From positions 806,001-870,000 of the forward strand of contig JABLXY010000001.1 of assembly GCA_013177795.1 (NCBI GenBank): 64,000 nucleotides of DNA. Direction: 5' to 3'. Below the pieces are notes generated by a model. It had not been told where the DNA came from, did not search any database, and saw only the letters and a program-made list of their open reading frames with translations. Of this stretch, positions 51,322-60,628 are shown piece by piece (position 1 is the stretch's first letter; each line of letters starts with the position of its first letter). Both the position numbers and the translations under genes were made by a program. The stretch is from Syntrophaceae bacterium (GTDB lineage: Bacteria; Desulfobacterota; Syntrophia; Syntrophales; UBA2192).

Positions 51322-52704
51322 ATGGCAGATAAGACCCGAATCACCATTGTTGGCGGCGGTGTGGGCGGCTACCCGGCCGCCATCCGCGCGGCCCGAATGG
51401 GCGCCGAGGTGACGCTGATCGAGAAGGACGCCCTCGGCGGCACGTGCCTCAACTGGGGGTGCATCCCCACCAAGGCGCTCCTGCAGTCCGCCGGAGTGAT
51501 CAGAACGATGAAGGAGTCCGATATATTCGGCGTGAAGTGCAAGGGCTATGAGGTGGACTTCGGCGCCGTCATGGCCCGTAAGAACACGGTCGTGGCCCAG
51601 CTCACGCGCGGCGTGGGCGCCCTGCTGAAGGCCAAGAAGGTGAAGGTCATCCAGGGCACGGCGACCTTCGTGGACGCCAAGACACTGCAGATCCGGGAAA
51701 CAGGCGAGAAGGTCCAGGGCGACGCCGTTCTCATCGCCTCGGGGTCCGTCCCCGGCCGCATCCCCATAGAGGGTATCGACGGCCCCGACGTCATGGACTC
51801 CAACCAAGTCCTGGCTATGAAGGCCCTCCCAAAAAGCGTCGTCGTCATCGGCGGCGGTGTCATCGGCGTGGAGTTCGCCCAGTTCCTGGTCGCCATGGGC
51901 ACCGAGGTAACGATTCTCGAGATGCTCCCCGGGCTCGTCCCCGGAGTGGACAGGGAAATCGCCTCGCTGCTCCAGAAGCAGATGTCGGCAGCCGGCGTCA
52001 AGGTGGTGACCGGCGCCGCCGTGAAGGGCATCGTCCACCGGAAGACGGAAAACGTCGTGACGTACACGGTCGGCGACAAGACCGAGACGGCAAGCGCCGA
52101 GAAGGTCATCCTCACCGTGGGCCGGAAGCCTGACTTCTCCCTACTCGACGTCGACAGGGTCGGCATCCGGCACGAGCGGGGCGCCATCGTCGTCAACGAA
52201 TTTATGGAGACCAGCGTCCCCGGCATCTGGGCCGCGGGCGATGTTGTCGGCGGCATCATGCTCGCCCACCTGGCCTCGGCCGAGGGGGAGTGTGCCGTGC
52301 GGAACATCCTCGGGCACCGCGAAGCCATGAACTACAGGGCCGTCCCCTCCTGCATCTATACGATGCCCGAGGTGGCCTCTGTGGGGCTCACGGAGGAAAA
52401 GGCGAAGGAGCGGGGCGAAATCCAGGTCGGCCGATTCCCACTGCGGGGCAACGGCAAGGCCCTGGTCCTCAACGAAACGGAAGGCCTCGTCAAGGTCATC
52501 TCGGACAGGAAGCACGGCGAGGTGCTGGGCGTCCACATCATCGGGCCCCACGCTACGGACATGATTGCCGAGGCCGTCCTGGGGATGACGATGGAAATGA
52601 CCGCAGAGGACCTGGCCAACGCTATCCACCCGCACCCTACGGTGTCGGAGGCGATCATGGAGGCGGCCATGGTGATCGCAGGCGGCGCCATCCATATGCC
52701 ATAA
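51322..52704 (+). CDS. lpdA: Dihydrolipoamide dehydrogenase (E3)
   Basis: 460 residues. FAD fold ITIVGGGVGGYPAAIRAARM, redox-active disulfide GGTCLNWGCIPTKALL, NAD fold VVVIGGGVIGVEFAQFLVAM, and the C-terminal active-site HPHPTVSE. It regenerates lipoamide for the adjacent complex. Confidence 0.95.
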   Translation: MADKTRITIVGGGVGGYPAAIRAARMGAEVTLIEKDALGGTCLNWGCIPTKALLQSAGVIRTMKESDIFGVKCKGYEVDFGAVMARKNTVVAQLTRGVGALLKAKKVKVIQGTATFVDAKTLQIRETGEKVQGDAVLIASGSVPGRIPIEGIDGPDVMDSNQVLAMKALPKSVVVIGGGVIGVEFAQFLVAMGTEVTILEMLPGLVPGVDREIASLLQKQMSAAGVKVVTGAAVKGIVHRKTENVVTYTVGDKTETASAEKVILTVGRKPDFSLLDVDRVGIRHERGAIVVNEFMETSVPGIWAAGDVVGGIMLAHLASAEGECAVRNILGHREAMNYRAVPSCIYTMPEVASVGLTEEKAKERGEIQVGRFPLRGNGKALVLNETEGLVKVISDRKHGEVLGVHIIGPHATDMIAEAVLGMTMEMTAEDLANAIHPHPTVSEAIMEAAMVIAGGAIHMP

Positions 52705-52746
52705 TCCCCTGCCGCCCGCTCGTGCAGGGGTGATCGGGGAAGAATA

Positions 52747-52787
52747 TTGAGTGACTGATCACTAATCATTGGTTGAGTGATCACTAA
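52747..52787. promoter_or_regulatory. Pair of palindromes before the acyl-CoA dehydrogenase operon
   Basis: TTGAGTGACTGATCACTAAT (52747-52766) and TTGAGTGATCACTAAT (52773-52788) are tandem palindromes with AGTGA/TCACT arms. They share the TGAGTGA...TCACT arms with the GCGC-centred operators upstream, so the same TetR or a paralogue may act here. Confidence 0.65.
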
Positions 52788-52858
52788 TGTTAGGCCGGCG
52801 GCACATCCCGCCCAGGCTCCAACGGCACCAAACGGAATCGCGAGAGGAGGACACGCAC

Positions 52859-54037
52859 ATGGCTTGGGATTTCGGATACACAAAGGAAGAGGAAGCCTAT
52901 CGGCAGAAAGTGGCCGCCTTCCTCGACAGGGAACTGACCGAGGAGATCGCCCGGCAAAACTGGGAGGATCTGGGACTGGGCAAGGAGGGGCGCGCCTTCG
53001 GGAAGAAACTCTACGAGGCGGGCCTCCTGGGTTGGAGCTGGCCCGTCGAGTACGGCGGCAAGGGCCTCTCGCCCGTCTACGACTTCATCCTCATCGACGA
53101 GCTGGGAAAGCGCTGGAGCGCCCACGTACCCAACGACGTGGCCTACACCATGGTCGGGCACACGATCCTGCGGCGCGGCAGCGAGGCGATGAAAAAAGAG
53201 TTCATCCCCCGCATCGTCCGCGGGGAGATCGAGTTCGGCCTAGGCTACACCGAGCCTGAGGCAGGTTCCGACTTGGCAAACATGAAGATGACGGCCATCG
53301 ACCAGGGGGACTACTTCCTCGTCAACGGCCAGAAGACCTTCAACACGGAGAGCCACTACGCGGACTACCATTGGCTGGCGGCCAAGACGGACCTCAAGGC
53401 CTCCCCCTACAAGGGGATCAGCCTCTTCATCGTCGACCAGCGGGCCCCGGGGATCACGATCCGCCCCATGATCACCATGTCGGGCGAGCGGACCAACGAG
53501 GTCTTCTACGACGACGTGAAGGTACCGAAGGACCGCCTCGTGGGCGAGCTGAACAAGGGTTTCTACTACATGATGGAGGCCCTCATGTCGGAACGCAACT
53601 ACGTCTTCACGCCCTCCCGCTACTACCCCTACCTGAACATGCTGATCGACTACGCAAAGAAGACGACCTACCTGGGCAGGCCACTGGCCGAGGATCCCAT
53701 GGTCCGTCAGAAGATCGCCCAGATCGCCGTCGAGATCGAGACGAGCCAGCTGCTCTCCGACCACGCGCGGTGGATGGAATGGAACCATCAGCCCATGACC
53801 TGCGAACCCGAGATCACGAAGGTCGTCGTCTCCGAGATGGAGCAGCGGATGGTGGACAACGCAATGCAACTGCTCGACCAGTACTGTCAGCTCGAGGAGG
53901 GTTCCAAGTACGTGCCCCTCAAGGGCCGCATCGCGTGGGAGTTTCTGCACTCCTTCATGACCACGATCGGAGCCGGCACGAGCGAAGTCGGCCGTACCGT
54001 CATCGCAACCCGCGGCCTGGGTTTGCCCAGGGGCTGA
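52859..54037 (+). CDS. Acyl-CoA dehydrogenase 1
   Basis: 392 residues. Flavin/substrate motifs EFGLGYTEPEAGSDLANMKM and FFYDDVKVP-type segment (NEVFYDDVKVPKDRLVGELN); C-terminal GAGTSEVGRTVIATRGLGLP. ATG at 52859; the GAGAGGAGG site is 9 bases upstream. Probably pairs with the next gene as a heteromer, as is common for steroid- or branched-acid-type ACADs. Confidence 0.9.
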   Translation: MAWDFGYTKEEEAYRQKVAAFLDRELTEEIARQNWEDLGLGKEGRAFGKKLYEAGLLGWSWPVEYGGKGLSPVYDFILIDELGKRWSAHVPNDVAYTMVGHTILRRGSEAMKKEFIPRIVRGEIEFGLGYTEPEAGSDLANMKMTAIDQGDYFLVNGQKTFNTESHYADYHWLAAKTDLKASPYKGISLFIVDQRAPGITIRPMITMSGERTNEVFYDDVKVPKDRLVGELNKGFYYMMEALMSERNYVFTPSRYYPYLNMLIDYAKKTTYLGRPLAEDPMVRQKIAQIAVEIETSQLLSDHARWMEWNHQPMTCEPEITKVVVSEMEQRMVDNAMQLLDQYCQLEEGSKYVPLKGRIAWEFLHSFMTTIGAGTSEVGRTVIATRGLGLPRG

Positions 54038-54062
54038 ACGATACCATCAGGAGGTTTGTCTC

Positions 54063-55205
54063 ATGGACTTTACATATACCGATGACCAGAAAATGCTCAA
54101 GGAGGCGGCGCGTAGGTTCCTCGCCGGGGCCTGCCCCAACGTGGAATGGTACCTCGAGATGGACAAGGACGAGAAGGGCTTTACGCAGGAGCTCTGGAAG
54201 GGCATGGCGGAGCTGGGCTGGATGGGGATCCTCTTCCCCGAGGAGTACGGCGGCATCGGCGGCAGCATGCTCGACATGGTGACCCTGATGGAAGAAATGG
54301 GCTACGCGGCCTTGCCCGGCCCCTATTTCTCCACTGTCATCCTCGGCGGCTGCACGATCCTGGCAGCCGGAAGCGAGGCTCAGAAGCAGGAATTCCTGCC
54401 CAAGATCGCCGAGGGGTCCCTGCGGGTGACGCTGGCCCTCTCCGAGCCGGCAACAACCCAGTTCAACCCCGCTCTGATCACCGTGAAGGCCAAGGCCGAG
54501 GGTGAAGCCTGGGTAATCAACGGGATCAAGCTCTTCGTGCCCGACGCCAACGTGTCCGACTGGATGGTCGTGGCAGCCCGAACGGCCGGCAAGGACACTG
54601 ATCGCGACGGCATCTCGCTGTTCCTCGTGGAGACCAAGGCCCCCGGCGTGGGCATCACGCTGCTCAAGACCGTGGCCGGCGACAAGCAGTGCGAAGTGGT
54701 CTTTGACAAGGTGAAGGTGCCCAAGACCGCCCTGCTCGGTGAGCTGGGCAAGGGGTTCGCCGCAATCGAGAGGACCCTCCAGATCGCAGCCGTAGCCAAG
54801 TGCGCCGAGATGCTGGGCGGCTCGAACAAGGTCATGGAGATGGCCGTCGCCTACGCCAAGGAGCGCGTGCAATTCGGCAAGCCCATCGGAAGCTTTCAGG
54901 CCGTGCAGCACCTGTGCGCCAACATGAAGATGGCCATCGAGCAGAGCATCTACATCACCTACAAGGCCGCCTGGATGATCGACCAGGGGATGCCCGAAGC
55001 TCGGAAGTTCGCCGCTGTTGCCAAGGCGTGGGTGAGCGAGGCCTACAAGAAAGTCGCTCTCATCGGCCACCAGATCTTCGGCGGGACAGGTTACATCGTC
55101 GAGCACGCCATGCCCATTTACTCACGACGGGCCAAGGCCGGCGAATATGCTTTCGGCAGCCCCAACTACCACCGGGAAATCGTGGCCCAGGAGTTGGGCC
55201 TGTGA
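54063..55205 (+). CDS. Acyl-CoA dehydrogenase 2
   Basis: 380 residues. EYGGIGGSMLDMVTLMEEMG, ALSEPATTQFNPALITVKAK, ERVQFGKPIGSFQAVQHLCA and IFGGTGYIVEHAMPIYSRRA are family hallmarks. It lies 25 bases after ACAD 1 with AGGAGG before the ATG, and the pair differ enough to be two subunits rather than duplicates. Confidence 0.9.
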   Translation: MDFTYTDDQKMLKEAARRFLAGACPNVEWYLEMDKDEKGFTQELWKGMAELGWMGILFPEEYGGIGGSMLDMVTLMEEMGYAALPGPYFSTVILGGCTILAAGSEAQKQEFLPKIAEGSLRVTLALSEPATTQFNPALITVKAKAEGEAWVINGIKLFVPDANVSDWMVVAARTAGKDTDRDGISLFLVETKAPGVGITLLKTVAGDKQCEVVFDKVKVPKTALLGELGKGFAAIERTLQIAAVAKCAEMLGGSNKVMEMAVAYAKERVQFGKPIGSFQAVQHLCANMKMAIEQSIYITYKAAWMIDQGMPEARKFAAVAKAWVSEAYKKVALIGHQIFGGTGYIVEHAMPIYSRRAKAGEYAFGSPNYHREIVAQELGL

Positions 55206-55234
55206 GGGACACCTGACCTACCTACCTCTCTCCG

Positions 55235-55278
55235 TTCCGCACCTGCCGCCGGGGACTGCCCCGGCGGCAGGCGCGGAA
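55235..55278 (+). terminator. Strong hairpin after acyl-CoA dehydrogenases
   Basis: CCTGCCGCCGGGG (55242-55254) pairs with 55259-55271; TTCCGC/GCGGAA extends the stem to 19 pairs with one mismatch. No T-run follows, so it may be a processing or partial stop site within the operon. Confidence 0.6.
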
Positions 55279-55313
55279 TCACATGCAACAGATCACGGCA
55301 AGGGAGGCCGCTT

Positions 55314-55820
55314 GTGGATCTCAGCAAGCTCGACAAATACGAAAGCCGTGAGGCACTCGTCGAGGCCGTCCGCCGGAAGGCCTACGATTACGACTTCAAC
55401 TGCCACGGCTGCTCTCAAGCGGTCGTGCAGACCTTTCTCGACGTCTTCGAAGATTCCAACGCCCAACTGTTCAAGGCCGCAAGCCCCTTTGCCGCTGGTA
55501 TGTCCATGACGGGCAACAACTGCGGCGCGCTGATCGGGGGACTCCTGATCCTGGGCGCAGTCTTCGGCCGCGGGTCCATGGACGATGGGATGGAGGGAAT
55601 CGTCGAAGGCATCCGGCCGGCCCGGAAACTGGTGAAGCACTTCCAGGGCCGTTTCGGCACGGTCAACTGCCGCGATTTGACGCAAACCGACTTGGCCGAC
55701 CCGGTCAAGGCCGATGCCTACTTTGCCGGCGGCGGTCTCGAGCGATGCGCCGCCGTTACGGGCGAGGTGGCCGCCTTCGTGGGCGGGTTGCTGTACGACG
55801 AGAGAAGAAAGAGGAAATAG
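55314..55820 (+). CDS. C_GCAxxG_C_C redox protein
   Basis: 168 residues from a GTG at 55314 (GGGAGG 7 bases upstream). The pattern NCHGCSQAVVQTF ... NNCGALIGGLLILG ... NCRDLTQ ... ERCAAVTGEVAAF matches the C_GCAxxG_C_C family, thought to be redox-active and often next to anaerobic oxidoreductases. Possibly an electron-transfer helper for the acyl-CoA dehydrogenases. Confidence 0.85.
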   Translation: MDLSKLDKYESREALVEAVRRKAYDYDFNCHGCSQAVVQTFLDVFEDSNAQLFKAASPFAAGMSMTGNNCGALIGGLLILGAVFGRGSMDDGMEGIVEGIRPARKLVKHFQGRFGTVNCRDLTQTDLADPVKADAYFAGGGLERCAAVTGEVAAFVGGLLYDERRKRK

Positions 55821-55953
55821 AGGGCCCCCGCCGGCGACTCCGGGGAGCCAGGGGTCGCCGAAGGCTGGCACAGAGAGAAGGGACGCCCATACCGGCCTTG
55901 CAGCGGCGGGCAAATGAAGGTAAACACAACAACTCGAGGAAAGGGAGGTACGT

Positions 55954-57240
55954 ATGAGCAATCTGAAACCGGGTCCGCTCAAGGGAGTAACGGTACTGGA
56001 CTTCACATGGGTGCTGGCAGGGCCCCATGCGGCGAAGACGCTGGCTGACCTGGGCGCCAACGTCATCAAGGTGGAGCAGTACAAGACCGGTGCCAACGAG
56101 CGCTGGCTGCCCCTGCGGGTCACCAAGAACGGCGTCACCCAGAGTTCCTACACGATCAACGTCAACCGCGGTAAGCGCAGCATCTGTGTCAACCTGAAAA
56201 ACCCCAAGGGGATGGAGATCATCCACAAACTCATCCGGAAGAGCGACATCCTGCTCGAGAACTTCGCCCCCGATGTCATGGGCAAGCTGAAGTTGGACTA
56301 TGAGTCCGTCAGGAAGATCAAGCCCGACATCATCTACTGTTCGATCTCGTCCTTCGGTCATTGGGGACCCTACAGCCACAAACCGGGATATGACATGATC
56401 GCCCAGGGAGCCAGCGGATGGTCCGACCAGAGCACCCCCCCGATCATTGCCCCCGTTTCGATCGGCGACACGACGGCCTCCATGCACGCCTGCACGGCTG
56501 TCCTGGCGGCACTCTACCACAGGAAAATGACGGGCCAGGGTCAGAATATCGATATTTCCATGATGGACTGCCTGTTCTCGCTGCACGAGAACACCTTGCC
56601 TTGGTACCTGATCAGCTCCGCCGTGGGCGACCCTGTGGAAGTCCCCCGGATCGGTGCCAAGCACCCCGGCTACGCTCCTTACGGCATCTACTCTGGAAAA
56701 GACGGATACATTGCCATCGCCTGCCTGACCGAACCCCGCTGGGTTCCGATGGTGAAGGTCATGGGCCCCGAGTTTGAATTTTTGCTCTCCGACCCGAGGG
56801 CAAAGGACGTCTCCACGCGCTGCTCGACGGCAAATGCCCCTTTCATCCATGAGCAGGTCGAGAAATGGGTCATGTCGCAACCCTCCGTAGCCGAGGCCGA
56901 AAGAAAACTCGAGGAACAGGGCGTTCCCTGCATCCGCTGCCGTAGCCTCAAGGAACTGGCCGACAGCGATCCGCAGATCAAGGCCCGCGAGATGATGGTC
57001 GAGATGTACCAGCCCTTCCTGGGTCCCATGCGTCATTACGGCAGTCCCTTGAAATTCTCCGAGACACCCGCAGGCCCCCGAGGCTACGCGCCCCTGCTCG
57101 GCGAACACAACGTGGAAGTATTGACACAGGAGTTGGGCATGGCCGAGGCCGACGTGAAAGCCCTTTACGGCGAGGACGTTCTCTTCCACGAAGAGGCCGT
57201 CGACAGGCTTCCCGAGGAGCTGAAGAAGAACGGGAAGTGA
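55954..57240 (+). CDS. CaiB/BaiF family III CoA-transferase 1
   Basis: 428 residues. VTVLDFTWVLAGPHAAKTLA, NRGKRSICVNLKNPKGMEII and LLENFAPDVMGKL are typical; the catalytic Asp lies in ISMMDCLFSLHENT. It moves CoA between carboxylic acids, probably activating the imported acid. Close paralogue of the gene at 59243-60532. AAAGGGAGG precedes the ATG. Confidence 0.92.
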   Translation: MSNLKPGPLKGVTVLDFTWVLAGPHAAKTLADLGANVIKVEQYKTGANERWLPLRVTKNGVTQSSYTINVNRGKRSICVNLKNPKGMEIIHKLIRKSDILLENFAPDVMGKLKLDYESVRKIKPDIIYCSISSFGHWGPYSHKPGYDMIAQGASGWSDQSTPPIIAPVSIGDTTASMHACTAVLAALYHRKMTGQGQNIDISMMDCLFSLHENTLPWYLISSAVGDPVEVPRIGAKHPGYAPYGIYSGKDGYIAIACLTEPRWVPMVKVMGPEFEFLLSDPRAKDVSTRCSTANAPFIHEQVEKWVMSQPSVAEAERKLEEQGVPCIRCRSLKELADSDPQIKAREMMVEMYQPFLGPMRHYGSPLKFSETPAGPRGYAPLLGEHNVEVLTQELGMAEADVKALYGEDVLFHEEAVDRLPEELKKNGK

Positions 57241-57288
57241 GGCAACCCACGGGACGTACGCTGCACCCGCAAGACAACACCGGCTGAC

Positions 57289-57320
57289 GGATCGGCGGCG
57301 GAACAGTCCGCCGCCGATCC
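57289..57320 (+). terminator. Hairpin after CoA-transferase 1
   Basis: GGATCGGCGGCGGA (57289-57302) pairs perfectly with 57307-57320 over ACAG. No T-run. Confidence 0.55.
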
Positions 57321-57348
57321 TCCGCCATGAATACGAGAGGTGAATCAT

Positions 57349-58098
57349 ATGCTGAGATACGAGATGTGGGACAAGATCAGAAGGAAGATTCGCAAGGACG
57401 ATCTGCAGGATCTCGGCGTGCCCACGCCCGACATGGTCAAGCGCTGCATCGACGAGGGCAAGACCGAACTGGCCAAGGAGCTGGCCGACTACATCATCAT
57501 CGAGAGCAAGGGTTTGCACGACCTCTACGCCGACTGGACGTCGGACATGCTCGACAAGGTCGCCAAGAGGTACGGCGAAGAGGCCATGTACCAGCTGCTG
57601 CGCGACACCCAGAGCACCTGGATGATGCGCCGCACCTGGAGCGGCCTGCGCAAGATGACGCCTATGGAGCGCATCTGGCTCAACGCCGAGGTCTTCCGCG
57701 CACACCGGTGCGGCCCGCGGCAGATGGGCGAGCTGGACTTCACCGAGGATGACGAGAAGATCGTTCTGTCCTGTGACCCCTGCGGCAGCGGCGGAAGGAC
57801 CCGCCGGGGCGATCCCGTCGACGGGACCCCTTCCCGCTACGGTCCCCCCTACAACTTTGGCAGGACCTCCAAGGCCTACCCCTGGAGCTGGAGCCAGGCG
57901 GGCGTGCCCTATTACTGCCTGCACTGCGCCATGAACGAGATCCTCATGATCGAGTGGGGCGGCTGGCCCCTGTGGGTCACGGAGTACGATCCCGACGAGA
58001 CAAAGCCCTGCGCCTGGGTCTTCTACAAGAATCCCCAGGTGATGCCCGAGAAGTACTGGACGCGTCTCGGCTTCAAGAAGCCCGACAAATTCGAGTAG
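57349..58098 (+). CDS. Hypothetical Cys-containing protein of the catabolic cluster
   Basis: 249 residues from ATG at 57349 (AGAGGTG 6 bases upstream). Helical N-terminal half (RKIRKDDLQDLGVPTPDMVK). Two Cys pairs in LSCDPCGSGGRTRR and YYCLHCAMNE, separated by an aromatic stretch, suggest a metal site. The C-terminus KYWTRLGFKKPDKFE is basic. Not recognised as a known family; location between CoA-transferase and lipA genes suggests a pathway role. Confidence 0.7.
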   Translation: MLRYEMWDKIRRKIRKDDLQDLGVPTPDMVKRCIDEGKTELAKELADYIIIESKGLHDLYADWTSDMLDKVAKRYGEEAMYQLLRDTQSTWMMRRTWSGLRKMTPMERIWLNAEVFRAHRCGPRQMGELDFTEDDEKIVLSCDPCGSGGRTRRGDPVDGTPSRYGPPYNFGRTSKAYPWSWSQAGVPYYCLHCAMNEILMIEWGGWPLWVTEYDPDETKPCAWVFYKNPQVMPEKYWTRLGFKKPDKFE

Positions 58099-58124
58099 AT
58101 CCGCAAGGACGCTACCTCCCTCCG

Positions 58125-58160
58125 GGAAGGCGGGGCATACGCATGCCCCGCCTTCCCTCT
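58125..58160 (+). terminator. Terminator hairpin before lipA
   Basis: GGAAGGCGGGGCAT (58125-58138) pairs with ATGCCCCGCCTTCC (58143-58156) over ACGC, followed by CTCT. Confidence 0.65.
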
Positions 58161-58302
58161 CTGCAACACGGTCTTCCCCGTCTGATCCGTCTTTTCGGTC
58201 TATTCCGTCGCGCAGAAAAAACGGATCCTGTAGAATGATCGGAGAACAAGCAACCCGAAGGGCCTGGACGGCGGCAGGCAAAAATTAGGAGGCTCACACA
58301 AG

Positions 58303-59166
58303 ATGAACCCGGCAAAACCCGATTGGCTCCGCAAGAGGCTTCCTGTGGGGGCTGAAGTGCAGGCAATGGAGGGCAACCTCGAGATCAGCCGCCTGCACAC
58401 CATCTGCCAGGAGGCGTGCTGTCCCAACCAGGGGGAGTGCTTCTCCCGGGGGGTGGCCACCTTTCTTATTCTCGGCAAGGTCTGCACGCGCAACTGCCGA
58501 TTCTGCGCCGTCGATTCGGGAACGCCGGAGCCGCTCGATGCCGGCGAACCCCTCCGCCTTGCCGAGGAAGTGAAGCGACTGGGCCTGCGATTCGTCGTGA
58601 TCACCTCCGTGACGAGGGACGATCTCCCGGACGGGGGCGCCGGGCATTTCGCCCGGGTCATCGAGACCCTGCGACGCGAATGCCCCGGCGTGGGCATCGA
58701 GGTCCTGATCCCCGACTTCCAGGGCTCGGGCGCCGCGCTTAAGACTGTTGTCGACGCCGCCCCGGAGGTCCTGAACCACAACGTGGAAACCGTTCCCCGG
58801 CTCTACGCATCCGTCCGACCCCAGGCCGACTATCGGCGTTCCATCTCCCTGCTGCGCGAGGCCAAGGCGCTTGACCCAGCGCTCACCACCAAATCGGGAC
58901 TCATGGTCGGTCTCGGCGAGACGCGCGAGGAGGTCCTCGAGGTGATGGTCGATCTCCGCTCGGCCTCGTGCGACGTAATCACCATCGGGCAGTACCTGAG
59001 CCCCTCGGCGGCCCACCATCCCGTCGTGGAGTACGTGAAGCCCGAGATTTTCGAGAAATACCGCCGCGACGCCCTGCGTCTTGGGTTCCGCGACGCCGCC
59101 TCGTCGCCCTTCGTGCGGAGTTCCTACATGGCGGAGATGTTCTATCGAAAATGCAGTGATCGGTGA
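58303..59166 (+). CDS. lipA: Lipoyl synthase
   Basis: 287 residues. Auxiliary cluster motif [12 protein letters not shown], radical-SAM motif CTRNCRFC and C-terminal RSSYMAE, the complete LipA set. It inserts sulfur into octanoyl groups on E2. A dedicated copy next to an acetoin-dehydrogenase-like complex recalls the acoS gene of Pelobacter carbinolicus (from memory). Confidence 0.95.
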   Translation: MNPAKPDWLRKRLPVGAEVQAMEGNLEISRLHTICQEACCPNQGECFSRGVATFLILGKVCTRNCRFCAVDSGTPEPLDAGEPLRLAEEVKRLGLRFVVITSVTRDDLPDGGAGHFARVIETLRRECPGVGIEVLIPDFQGSGAALKTVVDAAPEVLNHNVETVPRLYASVRPQADYRRSISLLREAKALDPALTTKSGLMVGLGETREEVLEVMVDLRSASCDVITIGQYLSPSAAHHPVVEYVKPEIFEKYRRDALRLGFRDAASSPFVRSSYMAEMFYRKCSDR

Positions 59167-59180
59167 CCTATGAAAGACAA

Positions 59181-59210
59181 AAAGAGGCCTGGCAATCGCA
59201 AGGCCTCTTT
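59181..59210. terminator. Bidirectional terminator between lipA and CoA-transferase 2
   Basis: AAAGAGGCCT (59181-59190) pairs with AGGCCTCTTT (59201-59210), flanked by A- and T-runs on either side. Confidence 0.85.
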
Positions 59211-59242
59211 CTGTTCATTTCCACTCGAATTTTTCGTTCTGT

Positions 59243-60532
59243 TTACTTTCTTTTTTTCTTCTTCAATTCCTCCGGCAGCCTCTCGACAGCAGGCTCGTGG
59301 TAGAGCACATCCGCGTCGTAGAGGGCCTTGATCTCTTTCTTTGACATCCCTAGTGTCTTCTGGAGCACGTCGTAGTTGTGCTCACCCAGGAAAGGAGCGT
59401 GGCCACGGATCCCCGAGGGTGTTTCGGAAAACTTCAGCGGGCTGCCGTACATCTTAACGGGTCCCAAGAAGGGTTGATCGATTGTGACGATCATCTCGCG
59501 GGCCTTGATCTGCGGATCCACCGTAGCCAGCTCCACAATATCGCGCACGCGCAGGCAGGGGACCTCAGCCGCCTCGAGCAGGCGCTCGGCCTCCTCCACA
59601 GAATCGAGCGACATCACCCACTCCTCAAGGGCAGCGTGAATCATAGGCGCATTGTCAGTCGTGCAGCGCGTAGAGACCGTCGCCGCACGCGGATCCGTCT
59701 TCAGCCAGGCGTACTTCTCGCCCATCAGCTCTACGAGAGGCAGCCAGCGTGCCTCGGTTAGGCATGCGATGCAGATGTAACCGTTTTTTCCCTTATAGAT
59801 GCCGTACGGGGCGTACCCGGGGTGCTTCTGACCGATCTTCGCAGGCTTGATGGGATTGCCCACCGCTTCGCTGATCATGAACCACGGCAGCGTGTTCTCA
59901 TGCAGCGAGAATAGGCAGTCCATCATGGAGATGTCGATATTCTGGCCCTTGCCTGTTTTTGTACGGTGGTGCAGGGCAGCCAGAATGGCCGTGCAGGCGT
60001 GCATAGAGGCATTCGTGTCACCGATGGACACAGGGGCGATGATCGGAGGATCGCTCTGTCCCGTCCAGCCACTTGCGCCTTGGGCGATCATGTCGTAACC
60101 CGGCTTGTGGCTGTAGGGTCCCCAGTGCCCAAAGCACGAGATGGAGCAGTAAATGATGTCCTTCTTGATCTTCTTCACGGAATCGTAGTCCAGCTTCAGT
60201 CGGTCCATTACACCGGGTGCGAAGTTCTCCAGCAGGACATCGCTCTTTTTAATCAATTCGTGGATGAGCTTCATCCCCTTGGGATTTTTCATATTGATGC
60301 AGACACTCCGCTTGCCGCGGTTGACTGTGAGTGTGTAGGAACTCTGCGTGACATCGTTCTTGGTGACCCGCAGGGGCAGCCAGCGCTCGTTGGCGCCCGT
60401 TTTGTACTGCTCGACCTTAATCACGTTGGCTCCCATGTCGGCCAGCGTCTTCGCCGCGTGGGGTCCCGCCAGTACCCACGTGAAATCCAGAACGGTGATG
60501 TCCGACAGGGGACCCGGTTTGAGTTTTTCCAT
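59243..60532 (-). CDS. CaiB/BaiF family III CoA-transferase 2
   Basis: 429 residues from ATG at 60532 (AAGGAGG upstream). Nearly the same sequence as CoA-transferase 1 over its whole length (VLDFTWVLAGPHAAKTLADM, ISMMDCLFSLHENTLPWFMI). C-terminus lysine-rich. It is followed on the same strand by genes for the second MFS carrier and upstream dehydratase, so an alternative import/activation set. Confidence 0.92.
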   Translation of the reverse strand: MEKLKPGPLSDITVLDFTWVLAGPHAAKTLADMGANVIKVEQYKTGANERWLPLRVTKNDVTQSSYTLTVNRGKRSVCINMKNPKGMKLIHELIKKSDVLLENFAPGVMDRLKLDYDSVKKIKKDIIYCSISCFGHWGPYSHKPGYDMIAQGASGWTGQSDPPIIAPVSIGDTNASMHACTAILAALHHRTKTGKGQNIDISMMDCLFSLHENTLPWFMISEAVGNPIKPAKIGQKHPGYAPYGIYKGKNGYICIACLTEARWLPLVELMGEKYAWLKTDPRAATVSTRCTTDNAPMIHAALEEWVMSLDSVEEAERLLEAAEVPCLRVRDIVELATVDPQIKAREMIVTIDQPFLGPVKMYGSPLKFSETPSGIRGHAPFLGEHNYDVLQKTLGMSKKEIKALYDADVLYHEPAVERLPEELKKKKRK

Positions 60533-60628
60533 GAAAAGAACCTCCTTCAAGACTTGCTCAGTTGAAAGGGGGCGGAGCGGGACAACTTGATCCGTCCCGC
60601 TCCGTATCCGGACTTGTACGATTCGTCT

